From Hanleya hanleyi (Eukaryota > Mollusca > Polyplacophora > Lepidopleurida > Hanleyidae), in assembly GCA_036873755.1 (NCBI GenBank), contig JAVTVY010051652.1, forward strand, positions 124,001-188,000: DNA of 64,000 nt, written 5' to 3'. How positions within the stretch are numbered: position 1 is the stretch's first letter; each line of letters begins with the position of its first letter. Of the stretch, positions 34,510 through 46,060 are shown piece by piece. The translations under genes were made by a program, and so were the position numbers. The notes beneath the pieces were generated by a model that saw only the letters and a list, made by a program, of their open reading frames with translations, did not search any database and had not been told where the DNA came from.

Positions 34510-35110
34510 TGTCTTTTTATCTTTCGTCGTATTCCAGCATAAACAAGTCAACAACCCAGCAATCAAGAAGTAATCAACACGACACCCCAAAAACATATAC
34601 ATACATACAAGTCATACAACAAACTGATTCCTCTCAAATTACAGCGCATAAAAGGGAAGTGGGAAGAGGTGCCGACATAATGACGGAGCCACATGACTTC
34701 ACAGTATAGTCTTCTGGTTAACCTATTCTAAAGCACATACAAAGAATCTAACGATTCGTGATATGTGATGTATCTCATATACGCTTTTATTTATTTATAA
34801 ATAGCCTAAAATACAGTCTTTTTTACCCGATTGAAAAGATCTTCTAAAGTAGCTGCTTGATAAAAAGAATCTATTACAATCTTAAAATCTATACAGTCTA
34901 TCAGAATATGTTTCGTTATGAGATATCCGTGGCATGGAATACACCTTGGGGCTGGTTTCTTTTTTAGTAATGTTCGTGAGTTAATCGGGTATGGCGGATT
35001 CTACAACAGGTTTTAGTTTCGGAACTAAAGATAGTAGCACAAGCTACTCTTTCACCATGTTTAGAACCATCTATAAATAGCTTGACGCGATCTATATTTT
35101 TCTCTCAATA
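34510..35110 (-). pseudogene. I-group LINE 3' fragment, copy II, internally deleted and interrupted
   Basis: The start of RNase H (GERVACATIFSS-type, about 35050) joins directly to the TRLTHE and zinc-knuckle region (about 34980-34900), so the middle is deleted. The 3' part is split by a family C insertion: ATTCCTCTCAAAT before 34638 continues as AAATAGCCTAAAATAC after 34793. It is dead. Confidence 0.65.
34638..34793 (-). mobile_element. Family C retroposon, 5'-truncated copy inside a LINE
   Basis: It starts (plus strand) TTACAGCGCATAAAAGGG, equivalent to the family 3' end, and stops inside the S-module hairpin loop (CGCTTTTATT). AAAT flanks both sides and occurs once in the intact LINE sequence at 33700, so a short target duplication is likely. 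Confidence 0.7.
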
Positions 35111-35550
35111 TACCAAATTCTTGTTTATACACGAGATTACTGCCTTTTCATATTTCGTCATCGTAATATCCACTTCTGGTCTGGCTACCTGCCATGGTGA
35201 AACTGACAAGAGCAATAGGTGTAATAAAAAAATCCAGCCATCCCCACCCCCAACCGGATGCATGGCAAGTACCTTGGGAAGATAGGAAAACCAACAAAAT
35301 ATTCGATCATGTGGTGTTTTTCAGGTGGTTTCACATCTGATATTCAGTATGGCTCAATGGTCGCCTGTGTCGAATTTCATGATTTTATCGTAAACTGTAA
35401 ACCCTTCATACTATCTGTTTGACTAGATAAAGATGAAGTCAATCCTGAAATTATCATATATATGTTGGTTAATTTTCAGTATACGTGCACAATCATCATC
35501 CATGAGCGTTCACTTATAACTCAGTCTTCTAAATTGTTCACATAAATGGT
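35111..35550. other. No gene seen
   Basis: It holds short frames only and no repeat that I recognise. Confidence 0.4.
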
Positions 35551-35775
35551 GTTTAAATCGATTTAACGTCGTTTTCAACATTTTTCCAGTCATATCACGA
35601 CGGTGCCTACATGTGCTAGAACACGAGAGTGTCCACAGTTCCTATTAACCTGGACACCGATCAGCCCAGTCACTACAGCACCTGGTCACCTATCCAAGTA
35701 TTGACCGAGCCCAACGTTACTTAACTTCGGTGATCTGGCGAGAACCGGTGTGCCCAACGTGATATGAGGCCAAAC
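35551..35775 (-). mobile_element. 5S rRNA-derived SINE
   Basis: The minus strand from about 35770 to 35672 reads like 5S rRNA: CACACCGGTTCTCG, GATCACCGAAGTTAAG, AACGTTGGGC and ACTTGGATAGGTGACC, covering the internal A-box and C-box promoter region with several substitutions. A body of about 70 bp follows, then a tail, GATATGACTGGAAAAATG to ACGACGTTAAATC (35600-35553), similar to the LINE tails in this window. The 5S head joined to a LINE-like tail marks a SINE3-type element rather than a 5S gene. Confidence 0.85.
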
Positions 35776-35807
35776 CTTGTACACAATGTAATTTTATGTG
35801 TGGTAAT

Positions 35808-36985
35808 TTAGGTATCGAGGTTGTGGATAGGTACATTTATTTGGGTTTGATTCTTTCGTAATTTTAGTTTATGGTGAAATGGCAAAAGCCGTGACACAAT
35901 CAGCAAGCCGGGCATTGGGGTTAGTTATAACTGAGCCAAAATATATTGGTGATATACGGTACAGCACATTAAATAATTACTTAGTTTGACCTGTTATCAA
36001 TTATGGATCTGCGATTTGGGGAACAAGTGTCAGGTCAGGCATCAATGCAGTGCATAATAGAGTAGGTCGTTTGTTTTCTAGGGGTGGGAAATTATGCTCC
36101 AAACGCAGGTGTTTGTGGAGATATGGCCTGGGAACCACTAACTGTAAGACAATGGGGGTAGTAGAGAACGTTTTATGTGTAAAACCATGAATATGATGCT
36201 CGTCGGTTAAATAAAAGAGTTTTATTGTGGTCTGTACAGCAAGCAGATGAAAAGAATAGGAAATGGGTATTTCCAGGAAATATGTGGTCAGGTGTAATAA
36301 GGAATGTATCGTATCTATGTTAACGATTGGGGAAAAGCCGTTACGATTAGGGAAAAGAGTTGACTCGATTAGGGGACAAAGTCGGAATAAATTAGGAACG
36401 TACGCCCTCTTCAAAACACATTATGTGCCAGAAACGTATGTTAATACGAAATTATATAGAATTTATAGAAGTGCCATGACAAAATTTAGGTTACCCCGCT
36501 GTTGCCCCGTTAAAAACTGAAACTGGTAAATATGAAGGATTGTCGGAAAAGTCTCGTATTAGTTTCGTTTGCCCTGGTGAAATAGAAAATAAGGAACAGG
36601 TTTTATGCGATTGCCCACTTTATGAAGACTTAAGGTTTCAATTGTTTCAAGAGGAACAGTTTGTTTATGGATGTGATAAAAGCTTTCTTGGACTTCCTGA
36701 TAATGATAAGTTTTCTTTTGTACTCGGAAATTCGCAAATGGCACCTGTTTCTGCCAAAGCCTGCTTTCTTATTTTAGAGCGTAGGAAAAATTTCTTTACT
36801 ATTTGATGTATAACCCATATTTATGTAATGCTGTATATATAGGTAATATCCGTCTCTCATAGCTCTATTTAGAGTGGCACTTATAACTGATTTAGCATTG
36901 TATTGATTTTATCATGTTATCTATTTAGAGTGGCAGGTATAACTGTTTTAGCATTGTACTGTTTTTATCATTTTATATGGTGTGA
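35808..36985 (+). pseudogene. LINE reverse transcriptase C-terminal region, second family
   Basis: In broken plus-strand frames: VVDRYIYLGL, then AKAVTQSASRALGLVI, PVINYGSAIWGTS with AVHNRVGRLF (about 36000-36070), an open frame 36263-36520 with YALFKTHYVPETY and YRSAMTKFRL, and an open frame 36540-36806 with SFVCPGEIENKEQVLCDCPLY and SAKACFLILERR. This pattern (thumb, then C-terminal cysteine motif C-x-CP-Y) is widespread in invertebrate non-LTR retrotransposons. I do not assign a clade. The 3' part has two copies of CTATTTAGAGTGGCA and an AATAAA near 36985. Confidence 0.7.
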
Positions 36986-37019
36986 GACGTAAATAAACAA
37001 CTATCTAATGAGCGAATGC

Positions 37020-37290
37020 TCATTGGCGTTCATGAGTAATGAAGGACCTCTCATGTGCGCTCATGAGCAATCCGCATTTGCACCTTATTGAAAGAACAAA
37101 GAAGAGCCTCTCTGTGCCGTGACCCATGACCATGCTAATCAGCTACTGGTTCATATAATTTTACTTCGCACTATCTTTTAACTCAGATGCTGATCAGATG
37201 AAGTCACGGGTCAGTGCGCAGACTGGTTCTTTGTTCTCTCAGTAATGTGCAAAACACGGATTGGTGAGCACTCGTGAATCAGCTCATGAC
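37020..37290. mobile_element. Nested fold-back around a broken MITE
   Basis: The outer arms (GAACAAAGAA with GTGACCC near 37094-37127, and the inverted counterpart near 37205-37237) enclose part of the 29359-29630 MITE (AATCAGCTACTGGTTC at 37137). Confidence 0.55.
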
Positions 37291-38139
37291 CAGTTATAGA
37301 TATTATTCTGCAATTAGCTGAAGAGTTTAAAGCCGATTTCATATGACGTAATTTTGAAAAGCATCTTTTCTAGACTCGACCCCTTGAGCGGATCAGAGTG
37401 TTAATCTGTACATAATCTGTACTGTATGGTCATCCCAGGGCGATCGTGGAAATTGTATTTCCCATCAATAGTATGGTCCTTTGTCGAAGTTTCTTGTCTT
37501 ATGGGATACAGGCTATGGATATCCACATTTCGATCTCAGATGGTGAGCTGTTTTAATGGTTCCTTAATCAGGATTGTCCGATGGATATAATACCCAGTCT
37601 ACTGTTCTTACAGAGCGAGCCAACAGAATTCAATAATGACGTCCCCTGTGTAAGTGAGATAAAAGGTTTACCAGACATTCATTACACCGTATTTCACCAG
37701 GACCTACTGGTACTGTCGGGAGGTTTGGGTCAGTTTGACCAAATATTTTGGGGTATAGACTTAACGATCCCAAAGCTTTCGGGTCAAATTCCATTTTGGT
37801 CAAAACTTTTTGTGTCCTTTTAACTTAAATATTTTTGGTACGTCACAGCTATGCTAACTCCTTCTGACTGTGTGATATGCAATAATAAGAAGGTTGTAAT
37901 TTAGATGGATTTCCACAAAATACAACATGATTTAATCATAAGCATAGGCTTTCGCTATGAGAGAATTGCAAGTTCTCTCGTTTCATGGGGAATTAGCGAA
38001 GCCAGTCATCGACGGGAAAATATTAGTTCACCAATCTATCTACAGGTGTTTAATGTGCATTGAAAAGAGATTTGGATCGCAAACCATACTTTTCTGTAGT
38101 GGGTAAAGCAAGGTCTGCATTGACGAGGAGAATTAAACG
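37291..38139. other. No gene seen
   Basis: There is an 80-codon frame at 37581-37823 without recognisable motifs. 37835-37990 is unremarkable. Confidence 0.4.
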
Positions 38140-38341
38140 CAACATTAATAGGCTGGTGGAAAACGATGCCGTCGTACAGACAAGAAGTCAAGATATGACC
38201 ACACAGACATACATATATATACTGACTGCATATTTCTAAAAACATCACAAGAACCAAAAGTAATCCCGTGACGATTTGTATCCCAGCCACGCTTTTATTG
38301 TAGATGTTCATGTGGACATATTGAATGACATTCCAAGTCAT
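38140..38341. repeat. Family B fragment with S-module hairpin
   Basis: It matches 15780-15960 (AAAACATCACAAGAACCAAA, TTCATGTGGACATATTGAAT). The S-module hairpin (38284-38306, minus) has one mismatch. Confidence 0.7.
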
Positions 38342-38701
38342 CTGTTGGAAAACTCGGTTTATCTACGATATGTGAATAAATGCGGACAATCAAGCTTAAT
38401 AGTCAATGTTTTGGCTTTATTTGGACACTAATTTTGTTAAATAAAATTACGCTACAGTGTTTGAACGCCGCGAAATGATCCGCTCTGGAAATCAAAGATG
38501 GTGGCCAAAACCGGAAGTGTTGCGTAAGGCCCCTAAGCCGCTTCTCAATATCTACCCACGGAAATTTCACTGAGTCACTCAGTCATGGGATTAACATACT
38601 ACTGTGAAGGAGAAAACAAGTTTGAGAGTTTTAGATATCAGGAAGGAAGGGACTAACTATAATTATTTATGCTACATTTTTTGGATGAGATTATTTTTGA
38701 A
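38342..38701. other. No gene seen
   Basis: It is transition DNA with no motif or repeat partner that I can see. Confidence 0.35.
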
Positions 38702-39085
38702 ATACATACCAAGGTAAGATAAAATTAAGGACAAAACACTCGTATATGTTAAGAGAATATTTATTTTAAAGATGTTTATTTTAATTACAATTTAAAGACT
38801 ATATCGATTTTTTTTCATTTAACCAAGGAAAACAACAATTTTAAATATCCCAAGGATTGGAATATTTTGAGCATTATCGTTTTTGGAACTTTTCCCCCTA
38901 TAAATACCAAGGTAGGATAAACAAATGTAAACACTCGTTATATTAAGAGGTTATTTATTTTAGATATCATACTTTGATGTAAACAATATGAAACCGTTAA
39001 TTACCTCAATCATTTGTAAATTAAAGACTACATTCAAGTAATGATATATCAACACCCATCTATATATATTCTACATATGGTAAAA
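38702..39085. repeat. About 190-bp imperfect tandem duplication
   Basis: AATACATACCAAGGTAAGAT at 38701 and AATACCAAGGTAGGATAAAC at 38900 begin two diverged units that share AACACTCGT and TTATTTATTTTA. Confidence 0.6.
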
Positions 39086-39124
39086 CATTTGGAGATTCAC
39101 ATTTCCTTTATTTATGATTGCATT

Positions 39125-39435
39125 CATCTTCAGGTATAAATTATAATATAATTATTTTCCAACATTGTGAAACACCCTGCCAGAATACTGTCCGAACTCA
39201 CGACTTAGCCCTCTACCAATTGAGCTAACAGCTCGCCAATTCAATCCATTTCACAAGTACGCGGGATATTGCCCCTATAACAAGTGAATTTTGGATAGAT
39301 ATTTGAAGATACAATGTTTCGACTAATAATTGCAGACATCTGTATGGATAAATTAGAATATAATTATATTTCAATATTGTGAAACACCCTGCCAGAAAAT
39401 ACTTTCAGATGAGAATCGAACTCACGACTTAAGGC
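39125..39435 (-). mobile_element. Two tRNA-like SINE fragments
   Basis: On the minus strand the first piece has an A-box, TTAGCTCAATTGGTAGAG (39211-39228), and a degenerate B-box (39191-39200). The second has a B-box, GAGTTCGATTC (39413-39423). Both continue into the same body, GGCAGGGTGTTTCACAAT. They appear to be two partial copies of one tRNA-derived SINE about 220 bp apart. They are not functional tRNAs: the anticodon arm is missing. Confidence 0.65.
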
Positions 39436-40164
39436 ATATTTATATTGGACATCCTGAATCTTTATTCATATTGAAATTCATATTGTCGTATTGATAACAT
39501 AACTGAATATATTACATTGTATGCTATTCATTGTTCTTCCCTTCCATATTTATTCTTCATTCATGTTTCATTTCTTTAACTCCGAACTGTGTGATGACCA
39601 TGATTAAAAATGTGATTGTTCATGTTTGTCGTTGTTTGCATTTGTGTGTATTTTCAACAAGAAAATAATATATTCCCTCGAAAAATATGGTTTATTAATT
39701 AATATGATAAATATGCCTTCATTTTTGTTCGAATGCGACTGATAGCGTATAAAACTTTAATATGTATTTATTTATTTGTTCATGGATGTGACCCTATTGA
39801 TTAGCAATTAAAATTTCGATTATTTTGAGGAACGTGTTTCTTTATTTTATTTTTAATTTTGCCTTGTCATTAATTTAAAAAAAAAATCCTATCAATTGGA
39901 TATTTCTGTCTTTGTTACTTTTACTTCTTGGTTGAACGAATTAATAATAATAATAAAAAATTAAATAGTATTGAATTTATAAATTGTTGAGGTAAAAAGT
40001 ACCATCTCTAAAATAAATATCGTCTTGACATATACAAAATATATGATTGTTCGCACACTATCCAAAAGTGAACGTATTATGTGATGGCGATTTATGTTCG
40101 TCCGTTCGTATGCGGTCTATATCTGGGACGGTTTCTATCTACATTTTTTTTGCGAGTGGATACC
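39436..40164. other. No gene seen; very AT-rich
   Basis: It is long A/T runs with TAATAATAATAAT at about 39941 and no coding potential. Confidence 0.5.
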
Positions 40165-40812
40165 TAGAAGAACACGATGTGTCGCGTACAGAAATGAATG
40201 TTGGGGTCAAATGTCAAAGGTCTCTGGCCTGAAAATCGGGTACCAACATTGAGGTCGAGGTCAGAGGTCAAAGGCCTCTGTGGCCTATAATCAGGAAATC
40301 ACTGAAAACGGCAATTATTTTTGTGACTGGATCCTTTCGGGGGAAAACATGTGTTGCATTCCAAAATGTAGGTCAAGGTCAAAGGTAACTGAGGCTCCAG
40401 AATAGGGAAGTCATTAAACATCGTACTTTTTCTGTCAGTATTTTCATTGTTTAGACGATGTGTCCAGTACAAAAATTGAGGTCAACGTCAAATGTCAAGG
40501 TCACTGTAACCCCAAAATTAGGAAATCTTTACTGATCGCATGTTCTTGTCAGTAGATGCATTAGGGGGAGACGATGTGTCACGTACCAGCATGTGGATTA
40601 ACGTCAAAGGTCAATGTCACTGTGACACCAAAATCGGGAAATCAGTAAAAATCGCATTTTTGTGTCAGTATATACATTAGTGGGAGACAATGTATCACAT
40701 ACCAATATTGAGGTCAATGTCACTGTGACCCCAAAATCAACAAATCATTGAAAATCGTAGTTTTTTTTGTTGTGTCAGAGGATATTTGAGGGGGAGACGA
40801 TGTGCTTTGTGG
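40165..40812. repeat. About 115-bp minisatellite, 5 to 6 units
   Basis: Each unit contains GACGATGTGTC, one or more GAGGTCAA-type words with GTCAAAGGTCA, and CCCCAAAATC. Marks at 40453, 40570, 40686 and 40796 give a spacing of 110-117 bp. The units are diverged, so the array is old. Confidence 0.85.
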
Positions 40813-41954
40813 GCGTATACTGAAGCCAATTTTAGATCTTGTGTATTTTAAATTGGTATTTCTTTAAAAATATTCTCATTATTCGAAGAAATAATAGTCA
40901 GTCCCAAAGGTGCTATCTTCCTGTTTTGTATGTACAAAAAGTTCTCAAACTTCTTCTCTGATAAATTAGTTGTTAAACTCTTTCAGCTTGATTTGCCTCT
41001 TCTTGCACCTATCAAAATTGGTGATAAAGATAGATAGCAGCTCATGTAAATATATTTGATTCATGATGATATTGGTTCATTTTGAGAGGTTTCTCAAATT
41101 ACAGATGAAAGACGCTTAGTCTTACAGGCGATATTGGTCCAGGATTTAATCACACATTTCGTTCGAGCAAGAACCCATATACCTCTTCGGCGGAATCCAA
41201 CCACATGATGAGGAGACTGCCTATAAATCACTAAGCAGTCGCCGGTAGCTTATCTATTTGATACCCTCGGGCTAGAACATCAGTAAACTGATTTATCCCA
41301 CAGAACAGCGAAAACCTTTCTCGTATGTGTACCCTGATAGACAACAGGAAATCTTTGGACCATTATATGTAATTGTTGACTCTCTCTGATATGTCCAGAA
41401 ATTGTTTATCTACAAAATGGTTATTCTCTTATCCTTCACAAAGATCGACTCTGTAACATCGAGATCGATGTACGCAAATTAACTCTATGAAATTGACAAA
41501 ATAATTGAGTCACACATACAATCTATTATTCATTTCTTGTCTGAAATAAAGTTGGATAATGTGGATCCCTCCTTACCAGTTTAACTCATCACTTTAGGGT
41601 TGAGTGGAAAAGTAATTTGACAACTCTTTTGGGGATCGATATAAAAAGGGACATTCGTCTTGGGAGATTGGGAATGGGTACCGCGGATATAATGGTCGAA
41701 GCATTCTAATTCATGTTGCTGAAACTATACACGTTTAATCGCATATGTTTAGCTATTTGTTACACTTGATATCTATATTAATATTATGATAAAAGAATTA
41801 AACTTTATCTTAGAACATTTCTCCATCTTCACCAGAGTATTTTCTTCCTAAAATGTAAATCTGTTTGAGAACGCGACGTTAAACCTTAATTCTCTCGCTA
41901 TCTACTCATACATAAAGGGTAGTCATGATTCAACTCCCACTTTTTGTAGCCAAG
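40813..41954. other. No gene seen; isolated LINE tail
   Basis: 41868-41905 carries a plus-strand fragment of the I-group LINE tail (GCGACGTTAAACCTTAATTC). The rest has no motif or repeat partner that I see. Confidence 0.5.
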
Positions 41955-42154
41955 CTTACATTTACACTTCGGAAAAACACGGTTCCGCGAGTCGTACGGC
42001 TCTATCTGGCAATAAAACAACCCCTCTCCAATCTCTGTCCACTGCTTTTATCGAGTTCGGCAAATAGTGTCATTGCCGTGGGGAGGGGTGGTTTTATTGT
42101 CGGATAGAGCTCTACGACCCATAAAGCCGTGTTTTCCGGGAGTGCAAATGTAAG
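41955..42154. mobile_element. 200-bp fold-back MITE
   Basis: The left arm from CTTACATTTACACT and the right arm ending AGTGCAAATGTAAG are inverted copies over about 75 bp (sharing AAAACACGG, GGCTCTAT and CAATAAAAC on one strand). The loop is around 42030-42085. It forms a near-complete palindrome. Confidence 0.8.
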
Positions 42155-42670
42155 TTTAATAAGGGGATTCTTGTCGTAGTAGGAACGAACGAAGCCATGT
42201 AAACTTGGCTAATTTTTTGGAGGAATATAGTTTTCAAAATATAGACATGGTTGCGTTTCAGCGTCCTCTACAATAAATTTATCTTCGTAGAATGTTTTAT
42301 ACATCTTGGCAAAAGTAGATATATTGAGATAATGATTTCCTGAGAAATATGGGCTATATTCTGAGTACGAATTTTCTAACCCTTGTTCTAGAAGAGGAAA
42401 ATGAAATAAAGTGGAGGTACCGGTATATTAGAAATTGCACTGATTGGAGAAAAAGAACCATTGCCCTAAATCATATTGCAGTGTTGATTGCAGTTATAAT
42501 ATTGTTCACAGGCCGTAGGGCAGTCATCATTGGGCTTTCATGTATGCGATATGACTAAAATAGAGTTTCACAATTCCGTCATTAGTGTTATCATGCGTGT
42601 TAACGCATTATCTCGTGGACCCGATAACGAGGCTTATAGTTGCAACAGCGCACGCCTCGGCTTGACTAGT
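42155..42670. other. No gene seen
   Basis: It holds a 69-codon frame at 42349-42558 and nothing recognisable. Confidence 0.4.
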
Positions 42671-42995
42671 GAGAGAGAGAGAATTAAGGGTTAATGTCGC
42701 GTTCAGCAATATTTCAGCTATATAGCGACGATCAAACAAAATTCTAAGCACTCAAGTCACTAACTTAGTAATCCAACGCATCAAAACATACACACATTAA
42801 AACTTATGTAACAAACCGATTTCTCTCAAATAACCCAAGATGCAATTCTCCCTAACCCGACTAAAAAGATCTTCCAAAGTAGTCACTCGATAAAAAGAAT
42901 CTCTTACAATCTTAAAATCTAAGCATTCGATAAGAATCTGTTTCACCGTGAGATCATCATGACATGGAATACACCTTGGGAGTCCGTCATCCAAT
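42671..42995 (-). pseudogene. I-group LINE 3' end, copy III
   Basis: The open frame 42994-42797 has PRCIPCHDDLTVKQILIEC and LGYLREIGLLHKF, the zinc-knuckle-like C-terminus seen in copy I, without its stop changes. The hairpin tail and a GA-rich run (42671-42682 on the plus strand) follow. Only the last 65 codons or so remain, a typical 5'-truncated LINE. Confidence 0.8.
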
Positions 42996-43024
42996 ATTCA
43001 ATCGAATGATTACCATAGGAAGTG

Positions 43025-46000
43025 ATATTGTCATAATATGATAAATGATATAATATTGTATCAACATACTCTCGTATATAAGTACACCCATGACATCACT
43101 GCATATAAGAGAACTCCCATGAAAAATTTCCTTATGAAATATTAATTGAGATTCCTAAGATGTATAGCTTGGGTTTCTGGTTGTGAACCACACTTAGCGT
43201 TTGCTCTTCCTAGAGTGGTACGTCAAATACCCCAGCATATCACGAGCATAAACTTCTGTTGACGTACGCTCCTTATTAGTGTCAGGCTACTATTGGATAT
43301 TGGGCAATAAAACGAAAGAAAATACACAACCGATCCATAAAGTTTAAGAAATACGAGGACGAGTTTCCGTCCAGAGGTCTTATATTTGAATAAAAGCAAA
43401 CGTGCACGAATCTGCTACGTAATAACATGGAAGATGGGAAGCCTTAGGCTATTTTACGCGTTTTTTTATTCGTCGTTAATTGATTGTGAGCATATGAGCC
43501 AGTGAGACCGGTATTCGATTACAACGCCTTTGGGCACAACACAGAATCTATAATTGCGAATCTGGCATCTTATATGCCATTTTAATTTTTCAAATTTATT
43601 TCTCACCACGATCAAGCGAAATGAATTTGGGATACCACAGAAAGGGTAAGGTGAATTGTGTATATTTGTATTAAAAAACGACCACACAATGGAGCTTGAA
43701 GGCACTACAGCGTCGGTTGTTAACATGGCACATTGAAATCTGAAAACGTTCGGTGAATAAAACTTAATTTCAAAATATAACACAGACCTGTCCATCAACT
43801 TTTCTGCGTGAAAAAGCATATGATATCGCATTTTGATAGATTGCGTAATTTCGAGAGGAGTACCCCTGTATTTGTATAGTCCAAAATCCCATTCATCGCA
43901 GCAGATAAGTCTATACACATAGGTGATTTATTGCAAGATTGTGGTATACAAAGACGCGTGGACGTTGATAATTATATCTTCTCCCTTCATGTACATGTCC
44001 GAATTGATACCAGCTTGGAACTGTCAAAACTACCGATGCAGGGAGTGTGCCATGTTTGGTGGTGGTAGATGGATATAAATGGACATCCACTTTTAACTGA
44101 CCTATTAATCTACCTCTTCGTTCGTAAATTCCACTATACGCATAAATGATAACTGTTCATAAGGTATATCATATTTACATTCGGGATAATGAAACAATGT
44201 GTGAATTGCATTTTGAAGCTAGGAAATTAAACAATCGCACAATTGATAACGTCAATAGAAACATCCTCGAAACTTTGCTTGATCTCGAATATATGAATTA
44301 TCGATACTGAACGTACGCATATCACTTGACGTATATATACGACTTTACAAAAAATAGTCCTGTCCGCTCTCTAGATCCTCTCAACGCTCGATCAACGCTC
44401 TTGAGGCGTTCTTCCTCAGTCGAATAATTTCAATTCCAGTTCACTGATGTCAAACTGCGGTCATAGCTTACAGGAGACTAATGCGGGACAAACAAGGAAC
44501 CGCAAAAACAGAATTTCCTTTATTTTGTGGGTTCTTTTATCTACAATTTCAACAAAAAGCTAATGATGGACACCCTAGTTCAAATTTAGGCTTAACCAGA
44601 TAAGCGGGTCAATAAACCAAGCTCGAAATCTTCAATTTAGAATAATTTGAGGATAAGACAATACAGACATCAAAACATTTTAAATCGATATTTGAAAACA
44701 GAAGCAATGATAATATTTAATCAACGAACAGACACAGATTCATTGGGATATCAAGAGAGAACCCTTTTGCAGAGAATTACCATAGTATGTCTGGCCATGT
44801 TCTCAGAATATCACAAGAGGTCAGTCTATATTGCATAATTCTCAATAATCCAACGGGTCCAATACCAAATAACATAGTATCATTCTGAATTCGATAAAGT
44901 TGTTCCATCATGAACTCAATATCATAGTACCATCAAGAACACGATAACATAATCCACCATGACAACACGTCTGGCCGGAGAAAACGTGACAATTTGATAA
45001 AAGAAAAGATAACATTTCAAATCAAGTAGAAGTTGGTGGGTCCAAATGACAAGGGAAACGTTGATACAGAATACATATATTCCAAAGATTAGGTGATATG
45101 TTATAACGGATCCAGAAAAAAATATTCCATTCAGAGCATTGTTAAAAATTCTTCGTTATGGGCTAAGCGCCATGGCAAATTGCTCTATCATTAGAGGGAT
45201 CCAAAATTCATACTTCCCAAAGGGCAACATGATAACGTAATTTGAACTGGACTTGCCCAGAATTATTAAATAAATACCAAGGAAGACTTAATGACTTCAC
45301 TAAAACTTTATCCTACTTCACTGAAGATTAACAGCGTTTATCACACGTGGTATGTGGTGTCTGCATGTCTGTTCTTATAATGACTCTGCGAACCTATCAA
45401 CTAGTTTTTACCTCATCGAAAGAGTATCGTAGGAATAGGTTTGGCTTTATCTGCTTGTGGGAATGCTAAACCCTGCGAAACGTTGGATTGTTATCGAACG
45501 ATATAGACTTCATATAAATCCATGATGACATAAAATACCTCATCAATCCGGACCAGTATCCTCAAATGTAGAATAATCATTATCAAATTTTACAGAACAT
45601 ATATACTGTATTCCCAGATTCATGTATATACTTTTATTTGGTATAAAATTCACGAAGCACTTAATATATGACTTTGCTTGTATATAAAATATGGATAGCA
45701 CTGACAGTCTTCTGGATATATTGCGGAAATTCCGAAAAGAAACCCTAATAAAAAAAAAACAGTGTGAGATTAGTTGGAAATCCTCAGATGTATAGCTCGT
45801 ATTTCTGCTTGCGAAATACAATTTAGTCGGGTATTGTTCTGGAGAGTTGCGTGAATACCTCAGTATATCATATATCCGAAGGATAAAATCTCTTGACGTG
45901 CGCTCCCTATTCGAGAAGTACACAGTAAATTGTAAGTATTGGGCAATGAAACGTAACATCAATCTGACAGAATCATATAAACGTCAACAAAGAAGACAAG

Positions 46001-46060
46001 CCCCCCAAATCTATGGTGGAGAATAATATTATACAAATTGCAAAGAAGGAAATATGACGC
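43025..46060. repeat. Family D repeat, copy I
   Basis: It is collinear with 50085-52421 plus 61645-62060. It contains two related blocks, about 43157-43320 and 45767-45955 (GATGTATAGCT to GGGCAAT), near its two ends in direct orientation, as in a terminal-direct-repeat element. A 150-codon minus-strand frame at 43918-43466 is only partly open in copy II, so I do not call it a gene. Confidence 0.65.

Noticed and set aside
35672..35770. Functional 5S rRNA gene
   Set aside because: It has several substitutions in core positions, is fused to a SINE body and LINE-like tail, and lacks a T-run terminator at the right place.
39191..39240. tRNA gene on the minus strand
   Set aside because: It has an A-box and part of a T-arm but no anticodon arm and no acceptor pairing.
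43466..43918. 150-codon minus-strand frame as a conserved gene of family D
   Set aside because: Only the first 45 or so codons are shared in frame with the copy at 50787-50984; after that copy II shifts and stops. Similarity follows the DNA, not codon positions.
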